A stretch of 24,832 bases of DNA from Chara braunii (lineage: Eukaryota; Streptophyta; Charophyceae; Charales; Characeae), in the NCBI GenBank assembly GCA_003427395.1, contig BFEA01000116.1, positions 2,686,875 through 2,711,706 on the forward strand, given 5' to 3'. Of this stretch, positions 1-8,605 are shown piece by piece (position 1 is the first letter of the stretch; each line of letters opens with the position of its first letter). A program made the translations under genes and the position numbers. The notes below the pieces were generated by a model. It worked only from the letters and a program-made list of their open reading frames with translations, was not told the origin of the DNA and did no database searches.

Positions 1-65
1 GCTGGGGCCTTAGCCCAGAACATGTACATCATGGCAAGGCCCCTACTTGAGGGCTCAATCCTCAC

Positions 66-232
66 AGATGGATGTCTGAGTGGTTGAAGGTATCAGTCTT
101 GAAAACTGACATATTACAAAATAATATCGGGGGTTCGAAGGGAAAAAAAACTTGCTTGATATCGAGGAAGGACTCCTCCGGAGGGGTAAAAAAAAAAGAA
201 AAAAAAAGAAAAAAAAAAAAAAGAGAAGAAGG
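66..232 (+). mobile_element. tRNA-Ser(UGA)-headed, A-tailed SINE-like unit or tRNA pseudogene
   Basis: Bases 66-141 fold like a tRNA-Ser. There is an A-box-like TGTCTGAGTGG at 73-83. The anticodon stem TCAGT/ACTGA encloses the loop CTTGAAA, giving anticodon TGA. A long variable arm follows, then GGGTTCGAA as T arm and B box. The T stem lacks its closing CCC and no 3' acceptor strand pairs with AGATGGA, so it is not a functional tRNA. From memory the head resembles plant mitochondrial trnS-UGA more than a nuclear one. A short body with a CTCCTCCGGAGG palindrome and an A-rich tail (188-229) follow, which is the layout of a SINE. It could equally be a degraded organellar tRNA insertion. Confidence 0.55.
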
Positions 233-893
233 ATACAAATTTACAAACTGCTATAAATCACTTCCTCTATAGCCGTTTTGTGGTAGTTTTGGCTGGTTTA
301 GACTCTTTAGAGGGATGCTGGGCGCACTTCCCAGCAGTAGAAAATATAAGGAAAAACACGTACTGCAGCCACAACTTCGAGCCACGCCGGAGTGCTTGGC
401 TCAAACAACAACAACAACAACAACAACAGTAAACTTAAGGATTTTCCTCTCAAATGGGCAGAGGTAAAAGCCTCTCGCTCTGGGGTGCTGGGCAGTTATC
501 CTTAGCGCTGCCATTTTTGCTGTGCTGCTATTTTTAGTTCATTATGGTACACCAGCTCCATAACATTGGGAGGGAAGAAAGAAGCAGATGAGCTGAGGAG
601 TCATGGAGCACAGTTTTTGTGGAAAGAGGAAGGTAAAATATATGTTATATTATATAATATATATCCATGGTGGCACTGTGGAAGGTGAATGGGAAAAAGG
701 GAGGAGGGGTAGATACTGAATATCCTGGATCCATACAACCAGATGGGATGAACTAGGGGCTAAGTGGATGCCACAAGCTTTGGGGGCATTACCAGCACAG
801 ACTTCAATGGTACTGGTAGTCTGGTACTGTTCTTGGGAGAAGGATGGAACGTGATGGATGAGAGACTGACATGTGATGTCCGCATGATGGGAA

Positions 894-895
<2 letters not shown>
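233..895. other. Unassigned intergenic sequence with short simple repeats
   Basis: I see no convincing coding region. It holds a (CAA)n run at 404-429, preceded by a TTCGAGCCACGCCGG stretch that could be the 3' end of another short retroelement. There is also an AT-rich patch (about 636-665) and no clear gene signals. Confidence 0.5.
404..429. repeat. (CAA)n microsatellite
   Basis: About eight CAA units in a row. Such tracts often mark the 3' tail of a short retroelement; no boundary is visible here. Confidence 0.8.

Positions 896-944
<49 letters not shown>
896..944. repeat. (ATT)n microsatellite
   Basis: About sixteen uninterrupted ATT units ending in a short T run. Leucine-rich and asparagine-rich reading frames across it on the two strands are artefacts of the repeat. 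Confidence 0.95.
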
Positions 945-945
<1 letters not shown>

Positions 946-1074
946 TTTTAAAGAATCATCGGCCGCAGGGCATGGTGGTGGTGGGGGAGGTGCCGGTAGG
1001 AACGGACACCCCCTGCACTGGTCCCTCACTTTTTGATGGCTCCATTTCATTGGTGGGGGAGCTGCACCTGCTGG

Positions 1075-1095
1075 AAACCGGGTCCAGCGTCCCTT
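1075..1095 (+). repeat. 21-bp word shared with 4891-4911
   Basis: The word beginning AAACCGGGTCCAGCG occurs here and again near 4891, inside the 3' region of LINE B. An exact match this long in 25 kb is not expected by chance, so both are probably remnants of one dispersed repeat. The surrounding bases do not align clearly. Confidence 0.55.
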
Positions 1096-1470
1096 AACAT
1101 CTGTCCATGGAGCCAAAGATGCAATCTTAAAAAAAATGTTTGGTATATGCTAAGTTGCTAACGCAGCCTTTAAGCAGTAAAAATGATATAGTAGATGGTA
1201 GAGTCACTAGAGTGACCGTTCCGGCCATTAGCATGCGAGCAAGGGGCTTTTTTGGAGGTGAAAGAACAACTTGAAGGTTGAATTAAAATATGGGCTACCA
1301 TATTGCAAGGGTTGGGATAAGAGTAAAGGCTATGCATATGTACGGAGTCTATGGACCAAAAACAAGAGAAAACTTTTGAGAGAATCAATGTTTGAAAACT
1401 ACTTAGAGGAAAAGATGTTCAGGGCAAGGAAAGTCAAGTGAAACTTTGTTAGAAGTTGGATGGATGGAGA

Positions 1471-1584
1471 AAGGTGTGCCAGGGACCTGTGGGGGGTAGA
1501 ATAAAGGACCTCCGGGACAAGAGAACGGGACGCTGGAGGACTGAGAAGGAGCTGGCAAGTTGGCAAACAAACTGGGAAGGCTAA
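1471..1584 (+). pseudogene. Small LINE ORF2 C-terminal scrap
   Basis: The plus-strand reading IKDLRDKRTGRWRTEKELAS resembles the segment IKRIWDDENNRWKSAGEL in the ORF2 of LINE D, and the ELAS is shared with LINE G (...KDWMTDQELASQLKG). The frame closes right afterwards at TAA. This is about 35 residues of a roughly 1480-codon ORF, with no tail or endonuclease. The match is short, so confidence is moderate. Confidence 0.45.
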
Positions 1585-1589
1585 AAATA

Positions 1590-1948
1590 GTTAAAGTAGT
1601 TAAAAAAAAAAGATCAGGCTTAGATATCTGTAAGTGGTATGATACGCGATCGCTTGCGAATGGTGCACTCTGGTGGAAGGATCGAGGATCAAGATGCAAA
1701 CTTTAAGAAGCTATGTGGTTGAGAAAGTGGAAACCATGGAAAATGTTTTTGGGTGTGGAGACTGGGGGAACATACAAAGGAGGACCTATGGAGAGAAACC
1801 TGCCTTGTGGACTACCGTTAGGGAGGAACAGTGTTGGACCCGATACTAGTCGCTACGGTCTCATTATGCTTATCCCAATTCCTGGAATTCACTGTGAGCT
1901 CTGCTGGTGCCGAGGCTATGTGTCCCACCAAGTGTGCATGTGTGTGCG
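1590..1948. other. Unassigned sequence between LINE scrap and microsatellite
   Basis: No domain recognised in either strand. Open frames exist but have no family resemblance that I can see. Confidence 0.4.
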
Positions 1949-1959
1949 AAGAGAGAGAG

Positions 1960-2043
<84 letters not shown>

Positions 2044-2044
2044 N

Positions 2045-2134
<90 letters not shown>

Positions 2135-2141
2135 GTGTGTG

Positions 2142-2215
<74 letters not shown>

Positions 2216-2220
2216 TGCAT
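1949..2220. repeat. Compound (GA)n-(GT)n microsatellite with an N
   Basis: About 180 bp of GA dinucleotide run (from 1949, single N at 2044) passes directly into about 85 bp of GT (2134-2218). The Arg-Glu, Ser-Leu, Cys-Val and His-Thr open frames here are repeat artefacts. The N probably marks a collapsed or unresolved repeat, so the true length is uncertain. Confidence 0.97.
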
Positions 2221-2461
2221 TCATGTGTATGTCTGTACGCCTCCGCCTCTTCCTCCTCCTGCTCTTTCTTCTTCTTCTTCCTGTTTCATTCGAATTCACC
2301 ACCTACCGTCTTCACCCAAATAGAACGCCCGGTAATCATCGCCGTATCTGGGCTGAAAGTCGTGCCAAATACAGCTATAATGACCGGGCATTATAGTCGG
2401 GTGAAACCGGTAGGCGGATAAGGAGGAGGGCAAACAAAGCAGAGTAGGGTGGATGAACGAT

Positions 2462-2710
2462 TCACACTTCGGCCCGGGAGGAAGGTCTTAGAAGGGAGGT
2501 TTCTAAGCTGTACTCGTCTTTGGTGTCTGTAGACACTGTACTGACCTCCATCACCAATTCGAAATTCTTCACCGATGGCTTGACTTGAATTTCTGGAGAA
2601 TAGTGGCTCAAGTCAACCTCACACTCCTCGCTTTTTTTGTTTAGCTTGCACTTATCGCATTGCTTTTTTCCCTGGTCAAGATGGGAAACCATCATTCTGA
2701 AAAAAATCAA
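2462..2710 (-). CDS. Unrecognised 82-aa open frame
   Basis: A minus-strand frame of ordinary, non-repetitive composition. It carries a C-x2-C pair (CDKC) near residue 18 and an acidic C-terminal half. I do not recognise a family and see no promoter, splice context or neighbour supporting it. It could be a fragment of an old gene or transposase, or chance. Low confidence. Confidence 0.15.
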   Translation of the reverse strand: MIFFRMMVSHLDQGKKQCDKCKLNKKSEECEVDLSHYSPEIQVKPSVKNFELVMEVSTVSTDTKDEYSLETSLLRPSSRAEV

Positions 2711-3280
2711 AAATCCAGCACAAAAACAGGTTCCATCAAGGTCTGGAAAAAGTTGCGGATTGAGGGGGAAAAAAAAGAAAAAAGAAAAAAAAGAAAAGTT
2801 AGAAAACGGAGTTCCGAGAAGCCGTTTATAAATAAAAGAACGTTAAAAATAGAACGGAATGCAAGAAACAGACTCCCAATTTCCCAAACAATTCCCACTT
2901 CTTTTAGAATGATTTTTCCTCACGTTTTTTCCGTTTTGTTTTGTCGACTGTTTAAAAGTTCCAAGTTTGTCTTTTTCAAGTTTTTTGTTTTGTTAAAAAA
3001 TTGTTGACCTTTCTTTTCCCTTGGTCGCCAATGGGATGAGCCAGCCCCCGACGACGCTGACGTCATGTTGAATTCATCCGATCCGATCCGATCTGATTCG
3101 TCAAGATTCGATCTGCTGATCTGTAAGGATTCTGCATACTAACAGTTCACATGTGTGTAGCATCGACCCACATGCATGGGGTGGATAATTCCTGATTTTT
3201 GAATTGCCGGTCGCCCCCCTTCACCCGCTCTCGGCCGAGAACATAGGAAGGGCGATAGTGTTATCGATAATGTCGACCTG
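2711..3280. other. A/T-tract-rich sequence, no gene seen
   Basis: Several A- and T-rich runs occur (2766-2800, 2920-3000), then a short GATCC/GATCT pentamer repeat (about 3078-3105). The pentamer resembles the GATCG repeats in the 5' region of LINE D. No supported coding region. Confidence 0.4.
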
Positions 3281-3834
3281 TCGCCACTATGGTACAGACG
3301 TTCGCTCTTCCAGCTGGACTGCTCTTCCCTCCAAATGGTGAGACTCCGAGGCATACTTGCAAGCGGACGCCGTCCAGGCGGTTCTGCAAGTGCGGCAGGC
3401 CACCGGACCGGACCCGCGCGGCGCACGAATGTGCGCCCGACGACCAGTTACGCCCCCCCCCCCCCNCCCCCCCCCCCAAAAAAAAAACGGCCCCATCTGG
3501 TCCGGTCCGGGGGTAGGGTGCCGCATGCGGCAAAGCGGACCGGACCGGGCGCTCGTCCGGTCCGTCTGCTTGCAAGTATGCTCTGAGGCACTTGGTGTCC
3601 CACTATTTGTGGAAAGAAGAAGTAGCGATGGCACTTTTTTGCCGAAGGTCGCTTGGCAGACTGTTACTCAGACAAATCGAAATGGAGGCCTCTTCATTTT
3701 GGACCCGGGAAGTCGGATCACCGCCCTGTTGGCACGATGGGTGCCATGGGCAATTTTTGAATATCCACTCACTCCGTGGCGGCAAGTAACGGGATTTACA
3801 CTTTTCTTCTTTTTGGACTGGGTCTGGTCTGCAC
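3280..3834 (+). pseudogene. Plus-strand LINE RT fragment (copy P), split by a TIR element
   Basis: After the TIR element the plus strand reads FLPKVAWQTVTQTNRNGGLF, continuing ILDP. This closely matches FITKVAWKTVTRTKGQGGLGILDP of LINE D, in the region just after the RT palm. Before the element, PPNGETPRH aligns with PPKATSTQLRRK of D, so the element sits inside one LINE reading frame. The fragment degrades after about 3780 and ends where the poly(T) of LINE A/C begins (3835). It lacks endonuclease and catalytic RT motifs, so it is a dead fragment. Confidence 0.7.
3351..3581. mobile_element. 231-bp GC-rich TIR element (MITE-like)
   Basis: The ends GCATACTTGCAAGCGGAC (3351-3368) and GTCTGCTTGCAAGTATGC (3564-3581) are inverted repeats matching at 17 of 18 positions. 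Inside are repeated CCGGACCGGACC-type words in both orientations (3403-3415, 3499-3510, 3535-3564) that could fold or act as transposase sites. A C-run with an N (3466) joins an A-run at the centre. The flanks TCCGAG and TCTGAG may be a diverged 6-7-bp target duplication. There is no room for a transposase, so it would be non-autonomous. Superfamily not assigned. Confidence 0.7.
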
Positions 3835-4598
3835 TTTTTTTTTTTTTTTTTTTTTTTTTTAAACAGGTCCTTATGGTCCTGGCTCCTTTCCATTCTGGGG
3901 GGAGCGTCAGTCCGTTTCCTATTCCCCCGGCAAGTCAAAACGAATTACATATAGTACACACTCACTCTTCCTTCCGTCTGGCCGAAGGATCCCTGACCAG
4001 CATTGATTACTCCCTTGTAGGAGGATTGACTGTCAGCTTCCTCAACATAACTAGAAAAGTGAGAGGTTGCACTGGCACTGTATGCGATCGGCTATCTCAC
4101 CCCCTGTTTGTCGCTCTGCTTGTTCCTGTGTTTGTTATGCCGATCTTCGGTCTTGGATTCCGTGGACTGGTTAGCACCTTCCGTTACCCTTAATGCCACT
4201 TCTTCCATATCAGTATGTTGTCCGTTATGGTGGCCACCTTGCCCTTCAATAGCCATTCCTTTAGGAAAGCTACCAGTAGTCTCTTAGCTGCGTGCTTATC
4301 TGGTCTGTGTGTCTCGCTGACGAAGCTATTGTCCGCCATCTGCTCCGGATTTTGGTCTCCACCATGTGTACCAAAAGAGTCCACATTTCTTCCTTTGCCA
4401 CCTCTGCTCCATCGACTGTCTGCGTGCATCGTCGTTTCCATATGATTCAGAGAGTTAAGCTTTCTGAGCATTCGGAACCAGCCTTCCCTGGCAATCCCTG
4501 CTGCCATTGAGGTACTTGGGTGTGCTAGGGAGGGGTAGAATGGTAAGGGGGGAGATGTTAGGGGTTGAGACTGAGAAGATGTTAGACCACCACCATAG
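3835..4598 (-). mobile_element. LINE A/C, 3' part: poly(A), 3' UTR and ORF2 C-terminus
   Basis: On the minus strand this ends in a poly(A) of 26 (3835-3860). The terminal sequence GGAGCCAGGACCATAAGGACC is shared with the 3' ends of LINEs D and G and of the small insertion at 5846. The 4190-4507 frame (EGWFRMLRKL...FLKEWLLKGKVATI...IWKKWH) aligns with the ORF2 C-terminus of LINE G (KTWFGIIRKV...FTKVWLARGKFAEI...RWKDWH). The coding trace continues through about 4598, where LINE B interrupts it. The 5' continuation is at 8606-9095. Confidence 0.75.
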
Positions 4599-4639
4599 TT
4601 TTTTTTTCTTTTTTTCTTTTTTTCTTTTTTTTTCTTTTT

Positions 4640-4699
4640 GCACAGGGGCCATGCTCATCTTCTCTGTATCGTTCCAATTGTATCGGTTGTCCCAAGGAC
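4640..4699 (-). pseudogene. U6 snRNA 5' fragment with A-rich tail
   Basis: The minus strand reads GTCCTTGGGAC, then CCGATACAATTGGAACGATA, ACAGAGAAGATGAGCATGGC and CCCTGTGC. This matches eukaryotic U6 from its first nucleotide through the ACAGAGA and AGC boxes to about nucleotide 60. The 3' half (the GGATGAC... segment and U-tail) is replaced by an A-rich tract (complement of 4599-4639). It cannot be a working U6: the 5' stem-loop is shortened (GTCCTTGGGAC) and the 3' part is gone. It is a reverse-transcribed pseudogene. Confidence 0.88.
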
Positions 4700-4926
4700 T
4701 TTCACCAACTCATGAGGATGTTGAACCTCGACAGACCACAGACAGACCAGAAAGAGAATCAGCACCCCTTTCTTTTTTTTGTGAAAGAATTGTAACCTTT
4801 TATTACCAATTGGAAAAACGGAGGCTGGGAATCCTCACAAACAACCCGGAAATTACTTGGGCCATCACCCAGCTTCGGGCTTATACTGCAAACCGGGTCC
4901 AGCGTCCCTTTATTTCCTGCTACCGT

Positions 4927-5178
4927 CAACTCTTCCGAAAAAAACTCTTGAAGCTCAAAGGAAATGCAAACCCCAAATAGCGTACCCAAAGCTACCACCC
5001 CTCTTGTTCAAAGGGAGCGAGTCTATCTCCTATGGGGGTCTACCCCTGCTAGCAACTCTTCCATAAACCCTCTTTGAAGCTCAAAAGAAATGCAAACCCC
5101 GAGTAGCCTACCCAAAGCTAGCAGCCTTCTTGTCTACAGGGAGCGAGTCTACCTCCTATGGGGGGGTACCCCTGCTGG
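4927..5178. repeat. Tandem duplication, two 126-bp copies
   Basis: Copies at 4927-5052 and 5053-5178 both start CAACTCTTCC. They share GAAGCTCAAA, GGGAGCGAGTCTA and CTCCTATGGGGG at constant 126-bp offset, with scattered substitutions. They lie in the 3' part of LINE B. No coding role seen. Confidence 0.9.
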
Positions 5179-5251
5179 TTCATGAAAGGCTTTTGTTCTC
5201 TTAGACTGCTAGTTAAGACTTTGCTACCTTCTTGTTTGCTCTTCTCCCCCT

Positions 5252-5268
5252 TAAACCCTAAACCCTAG
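5252..5268. repeat. Plant-type telomere-like motif
   Basis: TAAACCCTAAACCCTAG contains two CCCTAAA units, i.e. TTTAGGG on the other strand. It is too short to be a telomere. A similar motif lies at 10215-10238 in the 3' region of LINE D. Confidence 0.6.
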
Positions 5269-5845
5269 CTAGATCCTCTCCTCCATGCAGACTTTCCTTC
5301 CTTCCGCTTTTGCATTCCGTCCTCGCGAACCTCTCCATCCTCTGCTGCCTCTTGTTGTGGTTGTGTTGTTGTTGCTGTCTTCCAGTGGAACCGTTTTCTG
5401 ATATCTCCTCTTCCAGATTTTCCACAGGGCATAGTGTCTCAGAAGTTGAAATGAAAAGTTGTCCTCTCATAACCCTCCCTGCCAGGTACTTGGTGTTCCG
5501 GTTCCCAGCAGCAAGGTCACCAAGTCTTCGGGGAACATGGCCATGGCCGTGTCATGGCGTCTGTGAGTTTGCCCCATCATAAATCTTTCACTATCGTTCA
5601 TATTTGCTCTGCGTTATGACCTTCTAGACAACAGTGCTTAACAGATTCCTTCAGGCCTTCCTGACCCACTGCACACAGTTCGTTCTGCGGTCCTCTATTT
5701 TCTTGGCTCCTGTCACATGGATGATTAGCCACCGTGAACTCCTGATTCGCCCCAGTCTGATGGAGCTCAGTCCTGACCATGGCAGAGGACTAAGCCGTGC
5801 CGGAGCCACACCCATTCGATATTCTCAGCGTGTGGGTACAACCTC

Positions 5846-5913
5846 TTTTTTTTTTTTTTTTTTTTTCAAAAAAAAACAGAACCTTACGGTTCCGGCTGCT
5901 TTTCCATTCTGGG
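5846..5913 (-). mobile_element. Extremely 5'-truncated LINE 3' end with TSD
   Basis: The insert is a T run (5846-5866), C, an A run, then about 37 bp of the common LINE 3' terminus (complement of CAGAACCTTACGGTTCCGGC and the following CTGCTTTTCCATTCT). It is flanked by identical GGGTACAACCTC at 5834-5845 and 5914-5925. Removing it restores a continuous LINE B reading (KLGMRL then YPHAEN). The LINE-derived body is therefore under 40 bp. Confidence 0.85.
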
Positions 5914-6996
5914 GGGTACAACCTCATTCCGAGCTTATACCCCAACTTAGTTAAGTGCAGTATGTTTGTTCTTAGCATCACGTTCAGCCTCTCTCCTCTC
6001 AAGTTCCGGGTCCATTCCACCGGATCTATCTTGAGGTCCTCCACTGCTGTTGTTGGTCTATAGATAGTGAAGTCTTCTGTCTCTATGACCCTCCTGACCG
6101 GCTCCAGTCTCATCGAGATGTGTTCTTGATTCCTTATTGAGCTTGCTTGTTGTCGCACCTCGCTCCTCTGTTTGATACATGTTGGTAGTCAGCCAGTTCC
6201 TTTGTGGGCCTTCCCTTCTCTGTACTCGGAAAGCCATCGTTGGTTCTTCTTCGTGTCGCCAAGTTACCCAGTCTCCGTACTCCCATTGGGGTCCCTTCTC
6301 CAATAACCTGCTCCAGTCTGAGGGGATCGATATCAGCAGATTGTTGAGGTTTTCCAGTAGTTTGTGGCTGCCTTTAAGCTGGCTTCTCAGTTCTCTTGTT
6401 GTTTTCCACTGCCCTTTTTCTTCTTACCACAGGTGGTTTATCTGCCACACCCCATGCTCAGGGCCACGTCCCCCATTTGGAGTCTTGGGCTCTTAGGGCT
6501 CTGGGCCTCCCTTGTTCATCTTTGCTCGATTTGTTACAGAAGAGAGGCTGTCGTAGACCTTCCTCTCTTGTTCTTGGCCCGCGAACCTTGGCTGGGAGAA
6601 TTTCTCGTCATATCTTGAGTAGATGACGCCAGTAGTTTCCATCTCCCTCTCCCTGAGTATGCTGCTGTCCCCAGTTGGCTTACCTAGCTGTCTTTGCCCA
6701 GCCTCTGCACGCAAGCCAGTAAAGCCCTGACATGTTGTGTGGGGTTCTGTATTTGGCCAGCTTTCTTATGCTTTCACGCGCCAACGGTACCCACAGCAGT
6801 CTGTGGTTTGAGATAAGCCTGATCACCCACTGAGTCTGCAATACTTTGGTCTGCTTCTCCGGATCAATGATGCCCAAGCCCCCCTTCCCTTTCTTTCTCG
6901 TTACGTGTTTCCAGGCAACCTTCGAGATGAATTGCTGCTTGGAGGGGTTGGCTGTCCATAGGTAGGCTGCTGCTCTTCGTTTAAGTACTGTTGCTG

Positions 6997-7288
6997 TATG
7001 TGCTGTCAGACTCCGTACCGTTCCTGTGTACCATAGCATTGAGAAATTTGAGGCATTTAATATTAATGTTCTGCCATACAGTGAAGTGTAGATCGTCGAC
7101 CAAGATCCCAGCTTGGCTATATGTGCTGTCAGACTCCGTACCGTTCCTGCGTACCATAGCATTGAGAAATTTGAGGCATTTAATATTAATGTTCTGCCAT
7201 ACAGTGAAGTGTAGATCGTCTAATGTTCTGCCATACAGTGAAGTGTAGATCGTCTAATGTTCTGCCATACAGTGAAGTGTAGATCGTC
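6997..7288. repeat. Nested tandem duplications inside the LINE B RT
   Basis: A 123-bp unit starting TATGTGCTGTCAG is at 6997-7119 and restarts at 7120. Within the second copy a 34-bp unit starting TAATGTTCTGCCATACAG is repeated three times (7187-7220, 7221-7254, 7255-7288). The homologous segment in LINE D (about 12660-12780) is single. The duplications therefore arose after insertion, or in the source copy, and disrupt the frame. Confidence 0.92.
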
Positions 7289-8605
7289 GACCAAGATCCC
7301 AGCTTGGCTAGCATTTCGGAGAGTATTTCGGGTGCCATTGAGTAGTGCAGGCCTGCTTCGGACACCGTTATCCTAGATACCTGAGTGGTTCTGTCAGGCT
7401 CAGCCACTGCATCCTTTCAGTAGCTGAGGGGGTACCTGGCCCTTCTTCCTCCGAGTCCGTCCACCACCAACCATCCCACCGTCTTCGACCAGTTGGTCTT
7501 CATCTCCGATGACAGCTGGAAAGCATGCATTGCTCTCATCAGGGCTTCGAACGATGAGTCTATGCCCTAATCAGCACTGTCAAGTCGTCCATGAAGAGTA
7601 TTGTCATCGGGATGTGGGTTATCTCGCCTTGCTGGTCCGTTTCCGTGATCAGCCTTCGAATTGATGGATCTTCCTTAGGAAGGATGCTACTGCTTCAATT
7701 ATAAATATAAAAAAAAAGAAGACTGGGGCCGCCAGTGGGTCTCCTTGCCTTATTGACCTTGACATTCTATACTTCCCTGACAGGTGCCCGATGACTTGTA
7801 CTTGGCCGTGCGCATCATTGTATAATACCCTCAACCATTTTCTGAAGTTCGGACCTACACCCATTTTCCCCATGCACTGCCGGAGGAAATTCCAGTTTAC
7901 TTGGTCATAAGCCTTTTCAAAATCGAAGACTCAAATAGTTTGTGTTAATCTTTTTTTCTTTAATATAGCATACTGATTCTGCCAGGGCCGTAACGGTGTC
8001 CAATATGACCCGACCCGGGATAAAGCCTATCTGGTCGAGATGGAAATATCCTTGGACGATCTCCCGTAGTCTATTCACTAACGCTTTAGCTACTATTTTA
8101 TGGGTCAGGATTAGGAGAGTAATTGGTCCGTAATTCTTAACGTCCTTTGGGTCCCCCTTTTTATAGAGTGGTGTCACTATTCCTGTTGAAGGGTCCTGTC
8201 CTAATACCGCCCGCCCTCCGCCAGACCTTACTAAGGTACGTTTCATATTCTCCTCCCAGGATAGGACAGTATGCAAACCAGAACTCCCTTGATAGTGTTT
8301 CCTTCGCTGGTGTCTTGTTTGGGTACACATTGACTTCAATGCTTTCAGGATCTCTTCCTGGGACAAGGCTCATCCAGTCTCTGAGCTTGCTCCCGTTGAA
8401 TGGTCCATTCCAGGTACGACAACAACTTTGTTCTTTGCTTGCTCTGTCTGTTCCCTTGGGTGGTGCCCTTCTCTGGATGTGTAGAGTTTGCTGTATAAGG
8501 CTTGAGCTACTCTGACCATTTCCTGTGCATTTGTCATCGGCCCGTTTTTCCCTTCTAGCTGCTCTATAGTTGAGTTCATCCCATCTGCCCTGATTTTCTG
8601 GAGGA

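Larger units (their letters stand above)
4599..8605 (-). mobile_element. LINE B: 5'-truncated insertion ending in U6 plus A-rich tail
   Basis: Flanked by AGACCACCACCATAG (4584-4598) and AGACCACCATAG (8606-8617), a target duplication differing by one ACC triplet. Removing the insert reconnects the reading QKLWW upstream with WSNIFSV downstream in the host LINE A/C. On the minus strand B begins within the endonuclease-RT linker (FLQKIR), runs through a broken RT, and ends in U6 snRNA sequence and an A-rich tail (complement of 4599-4639). A clean LINE 3' terminus is absent. It lies on the same strand as its host. Confidence 0.7.
5270..8605 (-). pseudogene. LINE B ORF2 remnant (RT and C-terminal zinc region)
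   Basis: The coding traces read from high to low coordinates. A linker (8370-8615, KIRADGMNSTIEQLEGKNGP) comes first. The RT fingers and palm follow (7917-8366, with GIVTPLYKKGDPKDVKNYGP and GFIPGR), then RQGDPLAAP at 7649-7873. The thumb region is VAWKHVTRKKGKGGLGIIDP near 6900. After it come EDLKIDPVEWTRNLRG near 6000, and ELCAVGQEG with a degraded H-x4-C finger near 5680. Last is a TGRQQQQ-containing tail near 5370. Many frameshifts and stops separate these, and I found no intact active-site FADD. A 68-bp insertion (5846-5913) and nested tandem duplications (6997-7288) break it further. Confidence 0.8.

Noticed and set aside
66-141. Functional tRNA-Ser gene
   Set aside because: The T stem is incomplete and there is no matching 3' acceptor strand.
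760-1116. 118-aa frame with a poly-Asn tract
   Set aside because: The Asn run is the (ATT)n microsatellite read on the other strand, and the rest has no recognisable domain.
1831-2421. Long open frames rich in Arg-Glu, Ser-Leu, Cys-Val and His-Thr
   Set aside because: They are translations of the GA/GT microsatellite and appear in several frames on both strands.
3357-4193. 278-aa plus-strand open frame
   Set aside because: It crosses a TIR element, a LINE fragment, a poly(T) tail and the antisense of another LINE 3' UTR. Only the middle part is LINE-derived, so it is not one gene.
5252-5268. True telomere or interstitial telomere array
   Set aside because: Only two repeat units are present; too short to call an array.
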